Shown in pieces: positions 1 through 8,970 of a stretch of 64,000 bases of DNA (position 1 is the stretch's first letter; the number at the start of each line of letters is the position of its first letter). The notes beneath the pieces are model-generated. The model made no database searches and was not told the origin of the DNA. It was given only the letters and a program-made list of their open reading frames with translations. The stretch is from Caldiserica bacterium UBA4770 (GTDB lineage Bacteria > Caldisericota > Caldisericia > Caldisericales > Caldisericaceae), in the NCBI GenBank assembly GCA_002403335.1, contig DHHO01000002.1, forward strand, positions 7,394 to 71,393, given 5' to 3'. A program made the position numbers and the translations under genes.

Positions 1-498
1 GTTACGGGATGTACCTTTGGCAATAATGCCCTGATATATAGAGATGTGGGAAAAACCGCTGTAACAGTTGTGAAAAGAAGCGCAGATGCTATTAGAATGG
101 CGGTGAAACCTGAAACATTTGAAATCCTTAATAGAAATCCCGAAAACCGAGAGCTCTTTCGGATGGTTATCGAAGAAAGAGGAGGTACCGAAGATGATAA
201 AAAGAGACTCATGAAGTGGCTCAGAGAGGTAGCCTTCGATCTCTTAAAGAAAAACCCCGAGGAACTATTTACCATCAGAAAAGTGCAAGAGAAGGTCCCA
301 GAATTCGCCCCAATACATGAAAGTGTCATATGTGAAACGTGCGGGGAGAGTGTTATTGTAACAAGAATTGTTGAAAAAGAAGGTAAAAAGCTCTGTATTC
401 CATGTGCAGGAGCACGATATTATGAGATTAGCGGTAAAGGAGTTAGGCAGTTAAAGCAATATAAAAATAACGAAGCCAGTTCTAAAAGACACTCATAG
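1..498 (+). CDS. FmdE-like protein with C-terminal zinc finger (5' end outside window)
   Basis: The reading frame is open from base 1 and already coding there (VTGCTFGNNALIYRDVGKTA), so the gene starts upstream; the GTG at 46 is internal. The GCTFGN...RDVGKTAVTVV block is typical of the FmdE family, named after a protein of the molybdenum formylmethanofuran dehydrogenase operon but common in bacteria, where its role is not settled. The C-terminal third has a treble-clef-type zinc finger, CETCG then CIPC, about 20 residues apart. A link to molybdenum or tungsten enzymes is an inference from the family name. The gene ends at TAG 498, followed by more than 300 bases with no convincing gene. Confidence 0.8.
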   Translation, partial: VTGCTFGNNALIYRDVGKTAVTVVKRSADAIRMAVKPETFEILNRNPENRELFRMVIEERGGTEDDKKRLMKWLREVAFDLLKKNPEELFTIRKVQEKVPEFAPIHESVICETCGESVIVTRIVEKEGKKLCIPCAGARYYEISGKGVRQLKQYKNNEASSKRHS

Positions 499-834
499 GT
501 ATACTTGAAGAGCTTTCTTAACGTATCAGGATAGAATGCAGTATTGAGGAAAAATAGTTATTTTTGGTGAACAATAAAATTTGTCTTATATGCTATTTCA
601 AGCAAGGATTTTAGAGAGAAGTTGAAGGAATAATAGATTCTTTAAAAAGCTTTTAAGAGGAGATTTATTTACTTTTCCTTCTGAATTCTTTACGATTATT
701 TGAGAAAAAAAGGCGAATCGAAAGAAATGCACAAACAATTTAAAAAATTTCTATAAACTTCTTCCTGGATCCGTTAAAGAGAGATGTTATTCGGAAATTT
801 TATAACAAGTTATAATATTGGTGAGGAGGCAAGA
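499..834. other. Gap without a gene; promoter-like end
   Basis: AT-rich sequence with stops in all frames. The only recognisable signal is a TATAAT at 811-816 with a weak -35 (TTATTC, 787-792), just before the small ORF at 835. Confidence 0.4.
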
Positions 835-915
835 ATGAAAGAAGATTTAAACATTGTCTTTGCAAATGAAATGGTCTGGGTTTTAGACCCCTGTTTCAAA
901 ACAATACTCCTGTAA
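835..915 (+). CDS. Small ORF, 26 aa, possibly a leader peptide or a gene remnant
   Basis: ATG 835 is preceded by a near-perfect ribosome binding site (GAGGAGG, 822-828) and a TATAAT at 811-816. It encodes MKEDLNIVFANEMVWVLDPC plus six more residues, then TAA. I recognise no family. The good translation signals on a very short product suggest either a genuine small protein or the preserved 5' end of a gene whose body has decayed. A second short ORF follows in another frame (965-1051). Confidence 0.3.
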   Translation: MKEDLNIVFANEMVWVLDPCFKTILL

Positions 916-964
916 TATCCTTGCAAGGTAGGATTTCAAACCCACTCCATTAAGAGTAGTACCA

Positions 965-1051
965 ATGATTAAGGTGACACTTCTTGTTCCTGCAAGCGTT
1001 TTGAAGGAAATAAGCATTGAATTTTATGATGCTATCCATTCGCAATATTGA
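965..1051 (+). pseudogene. Short ORF, 28 aa, possible gene remnant
   Basis: ATG 965 to TGA 1051 encodes MIKVTLLVPASVLKEISIEF and eight further residues. The composition looks like real protein, but there is no ribosome binding site and no family is recognisable. With 835-915 it may be the residue of one decayed gene upstream of the tautomerase. It could also be chance. Confidence 0.2.
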
Positions 1052-1122
1052 GATATACTTTCATTTCATTCCTCACAAACTCCTTAGAAGAAAATTTTAA
1101 AAATATAAGAAAGGAGGTGGAT

Positions 1123-1335
1123 ATGCCTTTTATAACGATAGATGCAGGAAGGATGAGTAAAGACCAGAAGAAGGCCCTGATAAAGGAAATTACAAAACTG
1201 GCAAGTGAGATTCTTAATATTAAAGAGGAGGCCTTTTCGGTTCTCTTGAGGGAAAATGACCCCGACAATATAGGAACAGGGGGAAGGATGTTAAGCGAAG
1301 TTATTGGAAAGGAAAACCCAGGGGATAGCAAATAG
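1123..1335 (+). CDS. 4-oxalocrotonate tautomerase family protein
   Basis: A 70-residue protein of the usual family length. After removal of Met the catalytic Pro1 is N-terminal (MPFITIDAGR), which is diagnostic for the tautomerase fold; members form hexamers and use Pro1 as a general base in keto-enol tautomerisation. I chose ATG 1123 rather than the longer open frame from 1048 because AAGGAGG lies just upstream and because Pro must follow the start Met. The C-terminal part (NIGTGGRMLSE) also fits the family. The substrate cannot be predicted; the small family includes many unassigned members outside aromatic degradation. Confidence 0.85.
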   Translation: MPFITIDAGRMSKDQKKALIKEITKLASEILNIKEEAFSVLLRENDPDNIGTGGRMLSEVIGKENPGDSK

Positions 1336-1531
1336 GTTTAAGAATATACACTGGCAAAGAATTGATAAATAATGTCCTGTTTATTATCCTCTAACTTTCT
1401 TCTGTATTTATTGAGGGAAGAGCAGGTTTTGGTATCATTATTTGTATAAAACTTGTGTTTTTCTTAATTTGTCATCTCCAAAAATTAAGCTTAGAAAGAG
1501 AAAAGGAACATATAAAGGAGAGGAAGCAAAT
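1336..1531. other. Convergent intergenic region
   Basis: AT-rich gap between the tautomerase (+) and the isochorismatase-like gene (-). No gene or clear terminator hairpin seen. Confidence 0.3.
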
Positions 1532-2107
1532 CTATTCTGATAAAAGGCTGATTAAATTATTGGTGTCGGTTATCCTTATGCCCATACTTCCCATATCGGT
1601 GAGATTTGCTCTTTGAATTTCAGAACTCTTCGAGGCAGTCCCATCCTCAACAACTATACACTCATAATCAAGGGAGATTGCATCAATTGCAGTTGCTCTT
1701 ATGCAATTCGGGGTTTGCACACCCGTGAGTATAAGAGTTCTGACATTCATTCTTCTCAATATAAGGTCAAGTTCTGTGTGGAAAAAAGATGAATACCTTT
1801 TTTTGATAACTACAATTTCGTTGGATAGAGGTTTTAATTCTTCAATTATTTCGATACTTTTTGAGCCTTCGACAAGTAGATTATTTTCCTTGAGGAGATC
1901 TATCCTTTCTCTTTCAATATCAACACCATTCAATCTGTGTACTCTTTTAATGAAAATCCGTGGAAAATCTTTGCTCCTGAAAAATTGAAGTATTTTTTCT
2001 ATATTTTCTACAATGGAAGGCCCATCATCAACAAAAAGAGGGGAAGATTTATCCAGAAATGCGTACTGCATATCAATGATGAGAAGGCAAAAATCTTTTA
2101 TCTCCAT
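1532..2107 (-). CDS. Isochorismatase-like cysteine hydrolase
   Basis: A 191-residue protein, normal for the family. The three catalytic positions are visible: Asp12 in LLIIDMQ, a Lys at about 102 (VIKKRYSSFF) and Cys135 in TGVQTPNCIRATA, followed by the typical DAISLDYE...VEDGTAS stretch. Family members hydrolyse amides or vinyl ethers (nicotinamidase, isochorismatase, carbamoylsarcosine amidohydrolase). Residues outside the triad do not tell me the substrate; nicotinamidase is possible, but its metal site was not identified. Monocistronic, convergent with the tautomerase. Confidence 0.8.
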   Translation of the reverse strand: MEIKDFCLLIIDMQYAFLDKSSPLFVDDGPSIVENIEKILQFFRSKDFPRIFIKRVHRLNGVDIERERIDLLKENNLLVEGSKSIEIIEELKPLSNEIVVIKKRYSSFFHTELDLILRRMNVRTLILTGVQTPNCIRATAIDAISLDYECIVVEDGTASKSSEIQRANLTDMGSMGIRITDTNNLISLLSE

Positions 2108-2668
2108 ATTTAATTATAAAGCAAAGTTTGGATAAAGAAAAGAATTTCTCCCTATTTTATTAGATTTAGCATATCTTTTCTCATTTTCTCGTCATTTAAG
2201 ATAATCTCCTGAGGGAGGGTTCAATCCTTCATTTAGGATTTTGAATCAGGTCCCGGTACTCTTATAAGTTTCTCAAATGTTGCCTTTAAGCCTACACTTC
2301 GTTAGGGTCTAAATCCATGGAAAGATTGTCATTCTCCTCAAAAGGAATTTTATGAATGCGAGTCTATAAAGCCTCATGAGGAAATCAGCCTTGTAGAAGT
2401 GGTTTGCTCTTAAAGAGTGGGAAAGGTTATAATGATGGCTTTGCATCTTAATAGATAGAGTGGCAAGTTCCTCGGGCTTGGGAGAAGCTCTTATAGAATT
2501 TCTTGACCTTCTATTCACACAGTAAGGGCATTTCCTGTTACATTTATTGGTTTGAAGAATCTTTAAGAGGGAAAAGTATTTTCCTCATGATAGAATTGAT
2601 TTATATAGGCAGGGACGTAAATCTAAATTTTCACCTCTTTCAGAAGAATTCAGAAATCCCTCTATTTG
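2108..2668. other. 561-base gap without a convincing gene
   Basis: Short open frames occur on both strands (2309-2518 minus, 2503-2730 plus), but neither has a ribosome binding site or recognisable content. The region may hold a long-decayed gene. It lies downstream of buk on the minus strand. Confidence 0.3.
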
Positions 2669-3733
2669 TCATCTGTACTCCTTTGCCATCTCCTCCCCTC
2701 TATAAACTCTTAATATACCCTTTGCAATAGCTTCCATTTCGTGTTCTCCTGGGAAAACAAGGATGGGGGCAATGAATGAAACATATCCTTTAATCCCTTC
2801 AACAAGCCTTTTTGAATATGCAAGACCACCCGTAAGTACAATTGCATTCACATCCCCTTTGAGTACTGCTGCCTGCTTTCCGATTTCCTTTGCAATCTGA
2901 TAAATCATTGCATTATAGATAAGTTTTGCATATTCATTTCCTTCATCAATCTTCTTTTCTACTTCAATAAGTGAGTTTGTACCAAGGTGGGATACAAGGC
3001 CTCCACAACCTGAAAGTAATTTCAGAATTTCCTCCTTTGTATACTTTCCTGAAAAGCACATATTGACAAGAGCAATGTTTGGAATGTCCCCGCTTCTCTC
3101 GGGAGAAAAGGGCCCATCACCATTAAGACAATTATTTTCGTCGATCATTTTTCCTCTTCTATGAGCTGAAACAGATATCCCTCCTCCGAGATGGGAAACT
3201 ATAAAATTACATTCCTCGTACTTTTTACCCAGTGATTTTGCAGCCTCTCTTGCCGCTGCCTTTTGATTGAGCGGATGATCCTTTGCCTCTCTCTCTATTC
3301 CTTTTATTCCGCATATCTTTGCAATGGGTTCCATTTCATCAACGATAACAGGGTCAACTGTATAGGCAGGTATGTTTAGCCCTTTTGCAAGTTCATATGC
3401 AAGCGGTGCACCCAGGTTTGAGGCGTGAGCTCCGAATCTCAAGCTTAAAAGATCCTCTACCATTTCCTCATTTACAATATATGTACCGGATTCCAGTGGG
3501 TGTGTATTGCCACCTCTTGCACCAATTGCATCAAAATTACTTATACTAAAACCTGCTTCCTTAAGAGTTTTAAGCAAAACTTCTTTTCTAAATTCAAGCT
3601 GGTCAGAAATCTTTTCAAAAGGAGCCATTTCTTCCTTTGTATGTGTTATGTTTCTTGAAAATACCTCTTCTTCATCCTCAAAGATTGAAATCTTTGTTGA
3701 GGTAGAACCTGGGTTTATAACAAGTATTCTCAT
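2669..3733 (-). CDS. buk: Butyrate kinase
   Basis: A 354-residue member of the acetate/butyrate kinase (ASKHA) family, matching the usual Buk length of about 355. The N-terminal phosphate-binding motif MRILVINPGSTSTKISIF, the central RGGNTHPLESGTY and HLGGGISVSAHRRG motifs and the C-terminal LTGGLAYSKR are all present. It interconverts butyryl phosphate plus ADP with butyrate plus ATP. It overlaps the upstream ptb gene by 4 bases (ATGA), so the two are translationally coupled and together turn butyryl-CoA into butyrate with substrate-level ATP. Branched-chain acyl phosphates are possible alternative substrates. Confidence 0.93.
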   Translation of the reverse strand: MRILVINPGSTSTKISIFEDEEEVFSRNITHTKEEMAPFEKISDQLEFRKEVLLKTLKEAGFSISNFDAIGARGGNTHPLESGTYIVNEEMVEDLLSLRFGAHASNLGAPLAYELAKGLNIPAYTVDPVIVDEMEPIAKICGIKGIEREAKDHPLNQKAAAREAAKSLGKKYEECNFIVSHLGGGISVSAHRRGKMIDENNCLNGDGPFSPERSGDIPNIALVNMCFSGKYTKEEILKLLSGCGGLVSHLGTNSLIEVEKKIDEGNEYAKLIYNAMIYQIAKEIGKQAAVLKGDVNAIVLTGGLAYSKRLVEGIKGYVSFIAPILVFPGEHEMEAIAKGILRVYRGEEMAKEYR

Positions 3734-4644
3734 AAAGCCTCCTGCAAGGAAAGTAGAACTCCAAAAACTATTGAATAAAGTTTCGTTTCAGTGGAATCTC
3801 CCCTTGATGTGAGCACACAGGGAGCAATTGTTCCAGCAAGTACCCCACAACTAATTGTGTTGCAAAGGTGTTTTAATGTCTTAACTACAGTATTACCTGT
3901 TTCAATATCAGGAAAAATCAGGATGTCTGCATCTCCTGTAATAGTATACCCCACTCTTTCTGTCACTCTTGAATCTTTTGATATAGAACAGCCCAGAGAT
4001 AGAGGCCCATCTATAATACAATCTCTGATTTGTCCTCTTTCGTTCATCTTAGAAAGGATTGCTCCATCAACCATTGCCTTTGTAAGCGAAGATGCCTTTT
4101 CACAAGCAGCCACAATAGAGACTCTGGGGATGGGAACACCGAGTTGATTTGCTATAGCAACACAATACTTGATCTCACAAATTTTTTCATCGAGTGTGGG
4201 GAAAGGAATCACGGCAACGTCTGAAGCAATGAGAAGTTTATGATATTTAGGTATATCAAGAACAATTGCATGAGAGAGGAGATTCCCTTCGGGTACAAGG
4301 CCAGATGTTTTATTAAGGATCCCTCTGAGGTACTCTGCAGAGCTGCAGCTTCCCTTTACAAGCACGTCAGCTTTTCCGTCCCTTACTGCTTTTACTGCAA
4401 GCGCAACAGCATCTTCTTCACTTGAAGCCTCTATAATTTTAAATCGAGAGGTATCAATATTATACTTATCACTTATATCATTAACTCTGTCTCTTCTTGC
4501 AAAGTTTATTACATTAAATAGGTCCTGAGACGAACCTCTTTCAAGGGCTTCAAGTATGTGATGGTCTTCTCCGAGTGCAACAGCCACTATTTTATCTTTT
4601 CCCCTAACAAAGCTGCAGAAATCTTCGATATGTCTCAAAGGCAT
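3730..4644 (-). CDS. ptb: Phosphate butyryltransferase (phosphate acyltransferase family)
   Basis: A 304-residue protein of the PTA_PTB family: VLVKGSCSSAEYLRGILNK, the IVAACEKAS block and DGPLSLGCSISKDSR are typical. It exchanges CoA for phosphate on butyryl-CoA. First gene of a ptb-buk pair; its start ATG at 4644 is preceded by a purine-rich AGGAGGTT site. The promoter must lie in 4645-4749, shared back-to-back with the aminotransferase gene. Together the pair suggests a fermentative or amino-acid-degrading anaerobic metabolism that makes butyrate or branched-chain acids. Confidence 0.9.
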   Translation of the reverse strand: MPLRHIEDFCSFVRGKDKIVAVALGEDHHILEALERGSSQDLFNVINFARRDRVNDISDKYNIDTSRFKIIEASSEEDAVALAVKAVRDGKADVLVKGSCSSAEYLRGILNKTSGLVPEGNLLSHAIVLDIPKYHKLLIASDVAVIPFPTLDEKICEIKYCVAIANQLGVPIPRVSIVAACEKASSLTKAMVDGAILSKMNERGQIRDCIIDGPLSLGCSISKDSRVTERVGYTITGDADILIFPDIETGNTVVKTLKHLCNTISCGVLAGTIAPCVLTSRGDSTETKLYSIVFGVLLSLQEAL

Positions 4645-4694
4645 TTAAACCTCCTTCATTTATTCTATCAAAAAACGAAAAAATTATATAAAGT

Positions 4695-4723
4695 TTGGAT
4701 TTTAATTTATATTTTGTTATCAT
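4695..4723 (+). promoter_or_regulatory. Predicted sigma-70-type promoter of the aminotransferase gene
   Basis: TTGGAT (4695-4700) and TATCAT (4718-4723) are separated by 17 bases, about 27 bases before the ATG at 4750. Confidence 0.45.
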
Positions 4724-4749
4724 AGTTTGTAGAGAAAGAGAGGTGTGTT

Positions 4750-6057
4750 ATGGGCAGTATATTGATCAAGACATCGGTTCCGGGACCAAAGAGTCTCGAA
4801 ATAGCGAAGGTACGAGAAAATTATGTAGCTTCAACGCTTGAATCCCTGGCTCCTTTCTATATTAAAGATGGTAAAGGAGCAGTAGTAGAGGATTACGACG
4901 GAAACAGATTTCTCGATTTTACCGGTGGATGGGGGTGTCTCATTGTTGGTTATTCTCCGAAGAGAGTTGTTGATGCAATAAAAGAGCAGTCAGAGCATTA
5001 TATCCATACAGATTTTACCTCTATTCCATATGAACCCTACGTGAAGCTTGCACAGATGATTGCAGAAAGAGCACCAGGAGACTTTAAAAAGAGTGTCGCA
5101 TTCTTCAATAGTGGAGCAGAAGCTGTTGAAAATGCGGTGAAGATTGCACGGGGTTATACACGGAGAAAAGGGATTGTCGTTTTTGACAGAGCGTTTCATG
5201 GAAGAACGCTTCTTACAATGACAATGACGCATAGGGCAATACCTTATAAATATGCATTTGGGCCATTTGCATCAGATATTTACAGGCTTCCGTACCCAAA
5301 TCCACACAGAAATAAGTTTACTCCGCGTGATTTTGAGAGACTACTACTTGATTCAGTATATCCAGAAGATGTGGCTGCGATTGTCATTGAACCCATTCAG
5401 GGAGAGGGTGGCTTTAACCTACCACCACAGGGATTTCTTGAAGAAATAAGGAACATTACAGAGAAGTATGGCATACTCTTTGTTGCAGACGAAGTTCAGA
5501 GTGGGTATGGAAGAACAGGAAAGTTTTTCGCAATTGAGAATTGGGGTATTGCCCCTGACCTTATTGCACTCGGCAAATCAATAGCAGCAGGATTGCCCCT
5601 CTCTGCAGTTGTGGGCAATAAGAAATTCTTTGATGCACTTCCAAAGGGCTCTTTAGGTAGCACTTTTGGAGGCAACCCTGTTGCATGTCGAGCTGGTATA
5701 GAGGTAATTAATATAATTGAGGAGGAGCATCTGCTTGAAAAAGCAACATACATTGGAAAGATTATTAAAAAGAGATTTGATGATATGCAGAAAAAGTATC
5801 CTGTAATTAAAGAAATAAGAGGATTAGGAGCAATGTGCGCCCTTGAATTCATAAAGGATGGAGATAGATGGGAACCGGATCCCGAAACTTGTGGGAAGGT
5901 TATTCAGGATGCATTGAAAAATGGAGTATTGCTTGCAGGAGCTGGCCTTCATAAGAATATTATTAGATTACTCATCCCTCTTGTGATAACTGATGAGGAA
6001 TTAAATGAAGGGCTTGATGTACTTGACAGGTCAATAGGAGATGTAACAAAACAGTAA
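4750..6057 (+). CDS. Class III PLP aminotransferase (GABA/acetylornithine aminotransferase type)
   Basis: A 435-residue fold-type I aminotransferase. Visible motifs are SGAEAVENAVKIAR (cofactor phosphate binding), DRAFHGRT, VIEPIQGEGG, FVADEVQSGYGRTG with the cofactor-contacting Asp, and LGKSIAAGLPLSAVVG, whose Lys should form the PLP Schiff base. The length and the GGWGCLIVGY N-terminal pattern fit 4-aminobutyrate or other omega-amino-acid aminotransferases better than ArgD, but substrate choice is not secure. It diverges from ptb-buk. GABA or lysine breakdown feeding butyryl-CoA would fit, as an inference from adjacency only. Confidence 0.85.
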   Translation: MGSILIKTSVPGPKSLEIAKVRENYVASTLESLAPFYIKDGKGAVVEDYDGNRFLDFTGGWGCLIVGYSPKRVVDAIKEQSEHYIHTDFTSIPYEPYVKLAQMIAERAPGDFKKSVAFFNSGAEAVENAVKIARGYTRRKGIVVFDRAFHGRTLLTMTMTHRAIPYKYAFGPFASDIYRLPYPNPHRNKFTPRDFERLLLDSVYPEDVAAIVIEPIQGEGGFNLPPQGFLEEIRNITEKYGILFVADEVQSGYGRTGKFFAIENWGIAPDLIALGKSIAAGLPLSAVVGNKKFFDALPKGSLGSTFGGNPVACRAGIEVINIIEEEHLLEKATYIGKIIKKRFDDMQKKYPVIKEIRGLGAMCALEFIKDGDRWEPDPETCGKVIQDALKNGVLLAGAGLHKNIIRLLIPLVITDEELNEGLDVLDRSIGDVTKQ

Positions 6058-6103
6058 AAATAGATAGGTAAGAGTCCCTGCCTAAAAATACCTTTGAATA
6101 AAT

Positions 6104-6667
6104 ATGAAGACGATATTTATTATTCTTTCTGTGATATTTTTATTATTAGTTGTTGGACTTCAGGGTTGTGCTCCACAGGATGGCATCCCAAAGGAGAGTT
6201 CCCATTTTAAAATCTGGCTGTACCTATTCTTCGTCACCTTTCTTCCTGCTGTGGAACTCAGAGGGGCAATTCCCCTTGGAATACTTTATTACAAACTTCC
6301 AGTTTTTACTACTTTTGTTACGATTACGATTGCAAATATCCTGATAACACTTTTTGTTTTTGCAATATGGGACCTACTTCTTCTTGTTGCAAAAAGAGTA
6401 AAGCCTCTTGATATTTTTCTGAATAAATACCTCGCCAACCTTCGGAAGAGAGCTAAACCTTCAATTGATAAATATGGATTCTGGGGATTGCTTGTTTTCG
6501 TTGCAATACCTCTCCCCGGTACAGGCGCTTACACTGGTTCCTTCGCTGCGGAGATACTTGGTATAGAAAAGGGAAAAGCATTCCTTGCAATTTCGCTCGG
6601 TGTCATTTTTGCTGGTATTATCATTACTCTTGCAACAATGGGCTTTATACCTCTTACAGTTAAATAG
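6104..6667 (+). CDS. COG2426-type small multidrug export / membrane protein
   Basis: A 187-residue integral membrane protein. After the first hydrophobic segment comes FLPAVELRGAIPLGI, the signature of the COG2426 (Sm_multidrug_ex) family, then further helices and the IPLPGTGAYTGSFAAEILG motif. The function of the family is not established despite its name. The N-terminus also resembles a lipoprotein signal (LLLVVGLQGC, Cys22), which is unusual for this family and may mean processing and lipidation at Cys22. It is convergent with phoU, with only 2 bases between the stops. Confidence 0.75.
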   Translation: MKTIFIILSVIFLLLVVGLQGCAPQDGIPKESSHFKIWLYLFFVTFLPAVELRGAIPLGILYYKLPVFTTFVTITIANILITLFVFAIWDLLLLVAKRVKPLDIFLNKYLANLRKRAKPSIDKYGFWGLLVFVAIPLPGTGAYTGSFAAEILGIEKGKAFLAISLGVIFAGIIITLATMGFIPLTVK

Positions 6668-6669
6668 TA

Positions 6670-7326
6670 TTAGGGCTCTTCGTGATGGTGTTTTATAACC
6701 TTGCTTTGAACGATATAAATTACGTACTCTCCAATGTTTGTTGCTTGATCTGCTATCCTTTCAAGATTTTCTGATACCCTTATAATAAGCACAGATCTGT
6801 TTATTGTAGCTGGATCACTCAACATAAATGTAATTAGTTCTCTTATAATTTGTTCATTAAGAGAATCAACGAGGTCGTCTCTTTTAATGAGGTCTTTTGC
6901 AAGTTCTACATCCTCTGAGATAAATGCGGTAATTGCATCGTCAAGCATTTTTGTGGAAATATCAGCCATTCTGGGAATATCAATATACGGCTTTACGTCA
7001 GGTTGAGGAATGAGTTGAAGAGCAAACTCTGCAATGTTTACCGAATGGTCCCCAACCCTTTCGATGTCCTTCACCATCTTTACAATCATAGAAACAGTTC
7101 TCAGATCTCGTGCCTCAGGATGATATAGGGCAAGGACATTAATTGTTTCTTCATCAATTTCTATTTCAAGATTGTTTACCTGTGGTTCAAGTTCATCCAG
7201 TACTTTCTTTGCATATTCTTCTTTCTTTTCTGTGAGGGATTTAATGGAAAACCTTACCATATCTTCAGCAATATTTGCCATTTTTATCATCTTTTCGCGT
7301 ATCACTAACATGTTATCTTCTAACAT
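6670..7326 (-). CDS. phoU: Phosphate uptake regulator PhoU
   Basis: A 218-residue all-helical PhoU protein with two three-helix repeats. Metal-binding-like motifs ExxxD appear as VKDIERVGDHSVNIAEFA and ENLERIADQATNIGEYV in the two halves, as in known PhoU structures. PhoU damps PhoR signalling and Pst transport when phosphate is ample. It is the last gene of the seven-gene pho-pst locus on this strand, 46 bases downstream of pstB. Confidence 0.93.
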   Translation of the reverse strand: MLEDNMLVIREKMIKMANIAEDMVRFSIKSLTEKKEEYAKKVLDELEPQVNNLEIEIDEETINVLALYHPEARDLRTVSMIVKMVKDIERVGDHSVNIAEFALQLIPQPDVKPYIDIPRMADISTKMLDDAITAFISEDVELAKDLIKRDDLVDSLNEQIIRELITFMLSDPATINRSVLIIRVSENLERIADQATNIGEYVIYIVQSKVIKHHHEEP

Positions 7327-7372
7327 TTATCACCTCTCAAATAATTGATTTTACAATAACTATACTCATTTA

Positions 7373-8125
7373 TTAACTGAACCTTCCGCTGATATATTCC
7401 TCTGTTCTCTTATTCTTTGGCATTGTAAAGATCTTCTCAGTATGGTCAAACTCAATAAGTTCCCCAAGGTATAAGAATGCAGTATATGCAGAAATTCTTG
7501 CGGCTTGCTGGATGTTGTGAGTGACAATAATGATTGTGTAGTCCTGTTGTAATTTTGCTATAAGTCTCTCAAGATGGGTAGTTGCAATAGGGTCAAGGGC
7601 AGAGGCGGGTTCATCCATTAGAATTACCTCAGGCTTGATTGCAATGGCTCTTGCGATGCACAATCTCTGCTGTTGCCCACCCGAAAGTGAAAAGGCACTC
7701 TCAAAGAGCTTATCCTTTACTTCATCCCAGAGGTTTGCATCTCTCAATGCCTTTTCAACCGTCTCACTTATGGTTTTCTTATCCTTAGTACCATGAATCC
7801 TTAGTCCATATGCAATGTTTTCATAGATGGATTTGGGAAATGGATTTGGCTTCTGAAATACCATTCCTACCATTTTTCTCAGCTCGAATACATTAACATC
7901 AGGGTCGTATATATTTTTTCCATCAATGAAAATCTCCCCTTCTACCTTTGCTTCTGGTATCAGATCATTCATTCTGTTTATGCACCTTAAAAGGGTGGAT
8001 TTACCACATCCGGAAGGACCGATGATGGATGTTACATTTTTTTCAGGTATCTCGAGAGAAATATCTTTAAGGGCCTGCGTCTTTCCAAACCAAACTTTTA
8101 TATCTTTAATAATAATTTTTACCAT
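7373..8125 (-). CDS. pstB: Phosphate ABC transporter ATP-binding protein PstB
   Basis: A 250-residue ABC ATPase with Walker [10 protein letters not shown], the PstB-typical RCINRMNDL after it, Q-loop [12 protein letters not shown], signature LSGGQQQR, Walker [14 protein letters not shown] and switch His in [10 protein letters not shown]. The KPNPFPKSI stretch is specific to PstB. It powers high-affinity phosphate import through PstA-PstC. Its start overlaps the end of pstA by 7 bases. Confidence 0.96.
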   Translation of the reverse strand: MVKIIIKDIKVWFGKTQALKDISLEIPEKNVTSIIGPSGCGKSTLLRCINRMNDLIPEAKVEGEIFIDGKNIYDPDVNVFELRKMVGMVFQKPNPFPKSIYENIAYGLRIHGTKDKKTISETVEKALRDANLWDEVKDKLFESAFSLSGGQQQRLCIARAIAIKPEVILMDEPASALDPIATTHLERLIAKLQQDYTIIIVTHNIQQAARISAYTAFLYLGELIEFDHTEKIFTMPKNKRTEEYISGRFS

Positions 8126-8970
8126 CTCTTTTTGCTCCTGAACCTCATCCTTATTATAATACCTGAGAGACTGAATAATATAACTATTATAAGTAAAACA
8201 ACGCTTGCTCCATAGGCAATGGGAACCTGTTTTTCTGGAAATGTGCCTTCGGTAATAAGGCCGTAGATGATATACGGAAGTGCCATAACCTTATCGAAAA
8301 TGCTGTCAGGCAACCCTCTTGTGTAGAAGGTTGCTGCAGTAAATAGGATTGGTGCAGCCTCTCCTGCTGCTCTTCCAATGCTTATAATTACTCCTGTAAG
8401 GATCCCCGGTATTGCCGTCTTAAATACGATGTTTCCAACTGTTTGCCATTTTGTTGCACCTACACCATAAGATGCCTCTCTGAAACTCTCTGGGACACTT
8501 TTTAATGCCTCGACTGTTGATTGAATGATTGTAGGAAGAACCAGGATTCCAAGGGTGAGCCCTCCCGAAAGGATTGAAACGCCAAAATGCATTCTCTTTA
8601 CAAATATTGCAAGCCCGAAAAGGCCAAAAATAATGGAGGGAACTCCTGCAAGGACATTTATGGCAATCCTTAAGGCTCGGGTTGCCCGATTCTCCCTTGC
8701 ATATTCAGCAATATAAATACCCGCAAGGATTCCTACCGGGACTGAAAGTATAACTGTTGCAATAATGAGATAAACAGTTCCAACAATGGAAGGCAATATA
8801 CCTCCTTCTGTAAAGCTGTTCTTTGGAGGTTGTGTCAGAAACTCCCAGTTTATGACCCCGAAGCCTTTATAAAATATGTACCCAAGGATTACCATAAGAA
8901 AAACAACGGATGAGAAGGAGAGGATCCTTATTATAGTAAACACAATTCTTTCTTTTACAACTTTTTCCAT
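8119..8970 (-). CDS. pstA: Phosphate ABC transporter permease PstA
   Basis: A 283-residue membrane protein of the MetI-like permease class with about six helices. The coupling loop is visible as [24 protein letters not shown], ending in the conserved EAxxGxGATK pattern. It forms the channel with PstC, whose stop codon directly abuts its start. Confidence 0.94.
   Translation of the reverse strand: MEKVVKERIVFTIIRILSFSSVVFLMVILGYIFYKGFGVINWEFLTQPPKNSFTEGGILPSIVGTVYLIIATVILSVPVGILAGIYIAEYARENRATRALRIAINVLAGVPSIIFGLFGLAIFVKRMHFGVSILSGGLTLGILVLPTIIQSTVEALKSVPESFREASYGVGATKWQTVGNIVFKTAIPGILTGVIISIGRAAGEAAPILFTAATFYTRGLPDSIFDKVMALPYIIYGLITEGTFPEKQVPIAYGASVVLLIIVILFSLSGIIIRMRFRSKKRW

Noticed and set aside
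2309..2730. Two overlapping ORFs on opposite strands (69 and 75 codons)
   Set aside because: No ribosome binding site, no recognisable motif, rich in unusual residues; most likely chance.
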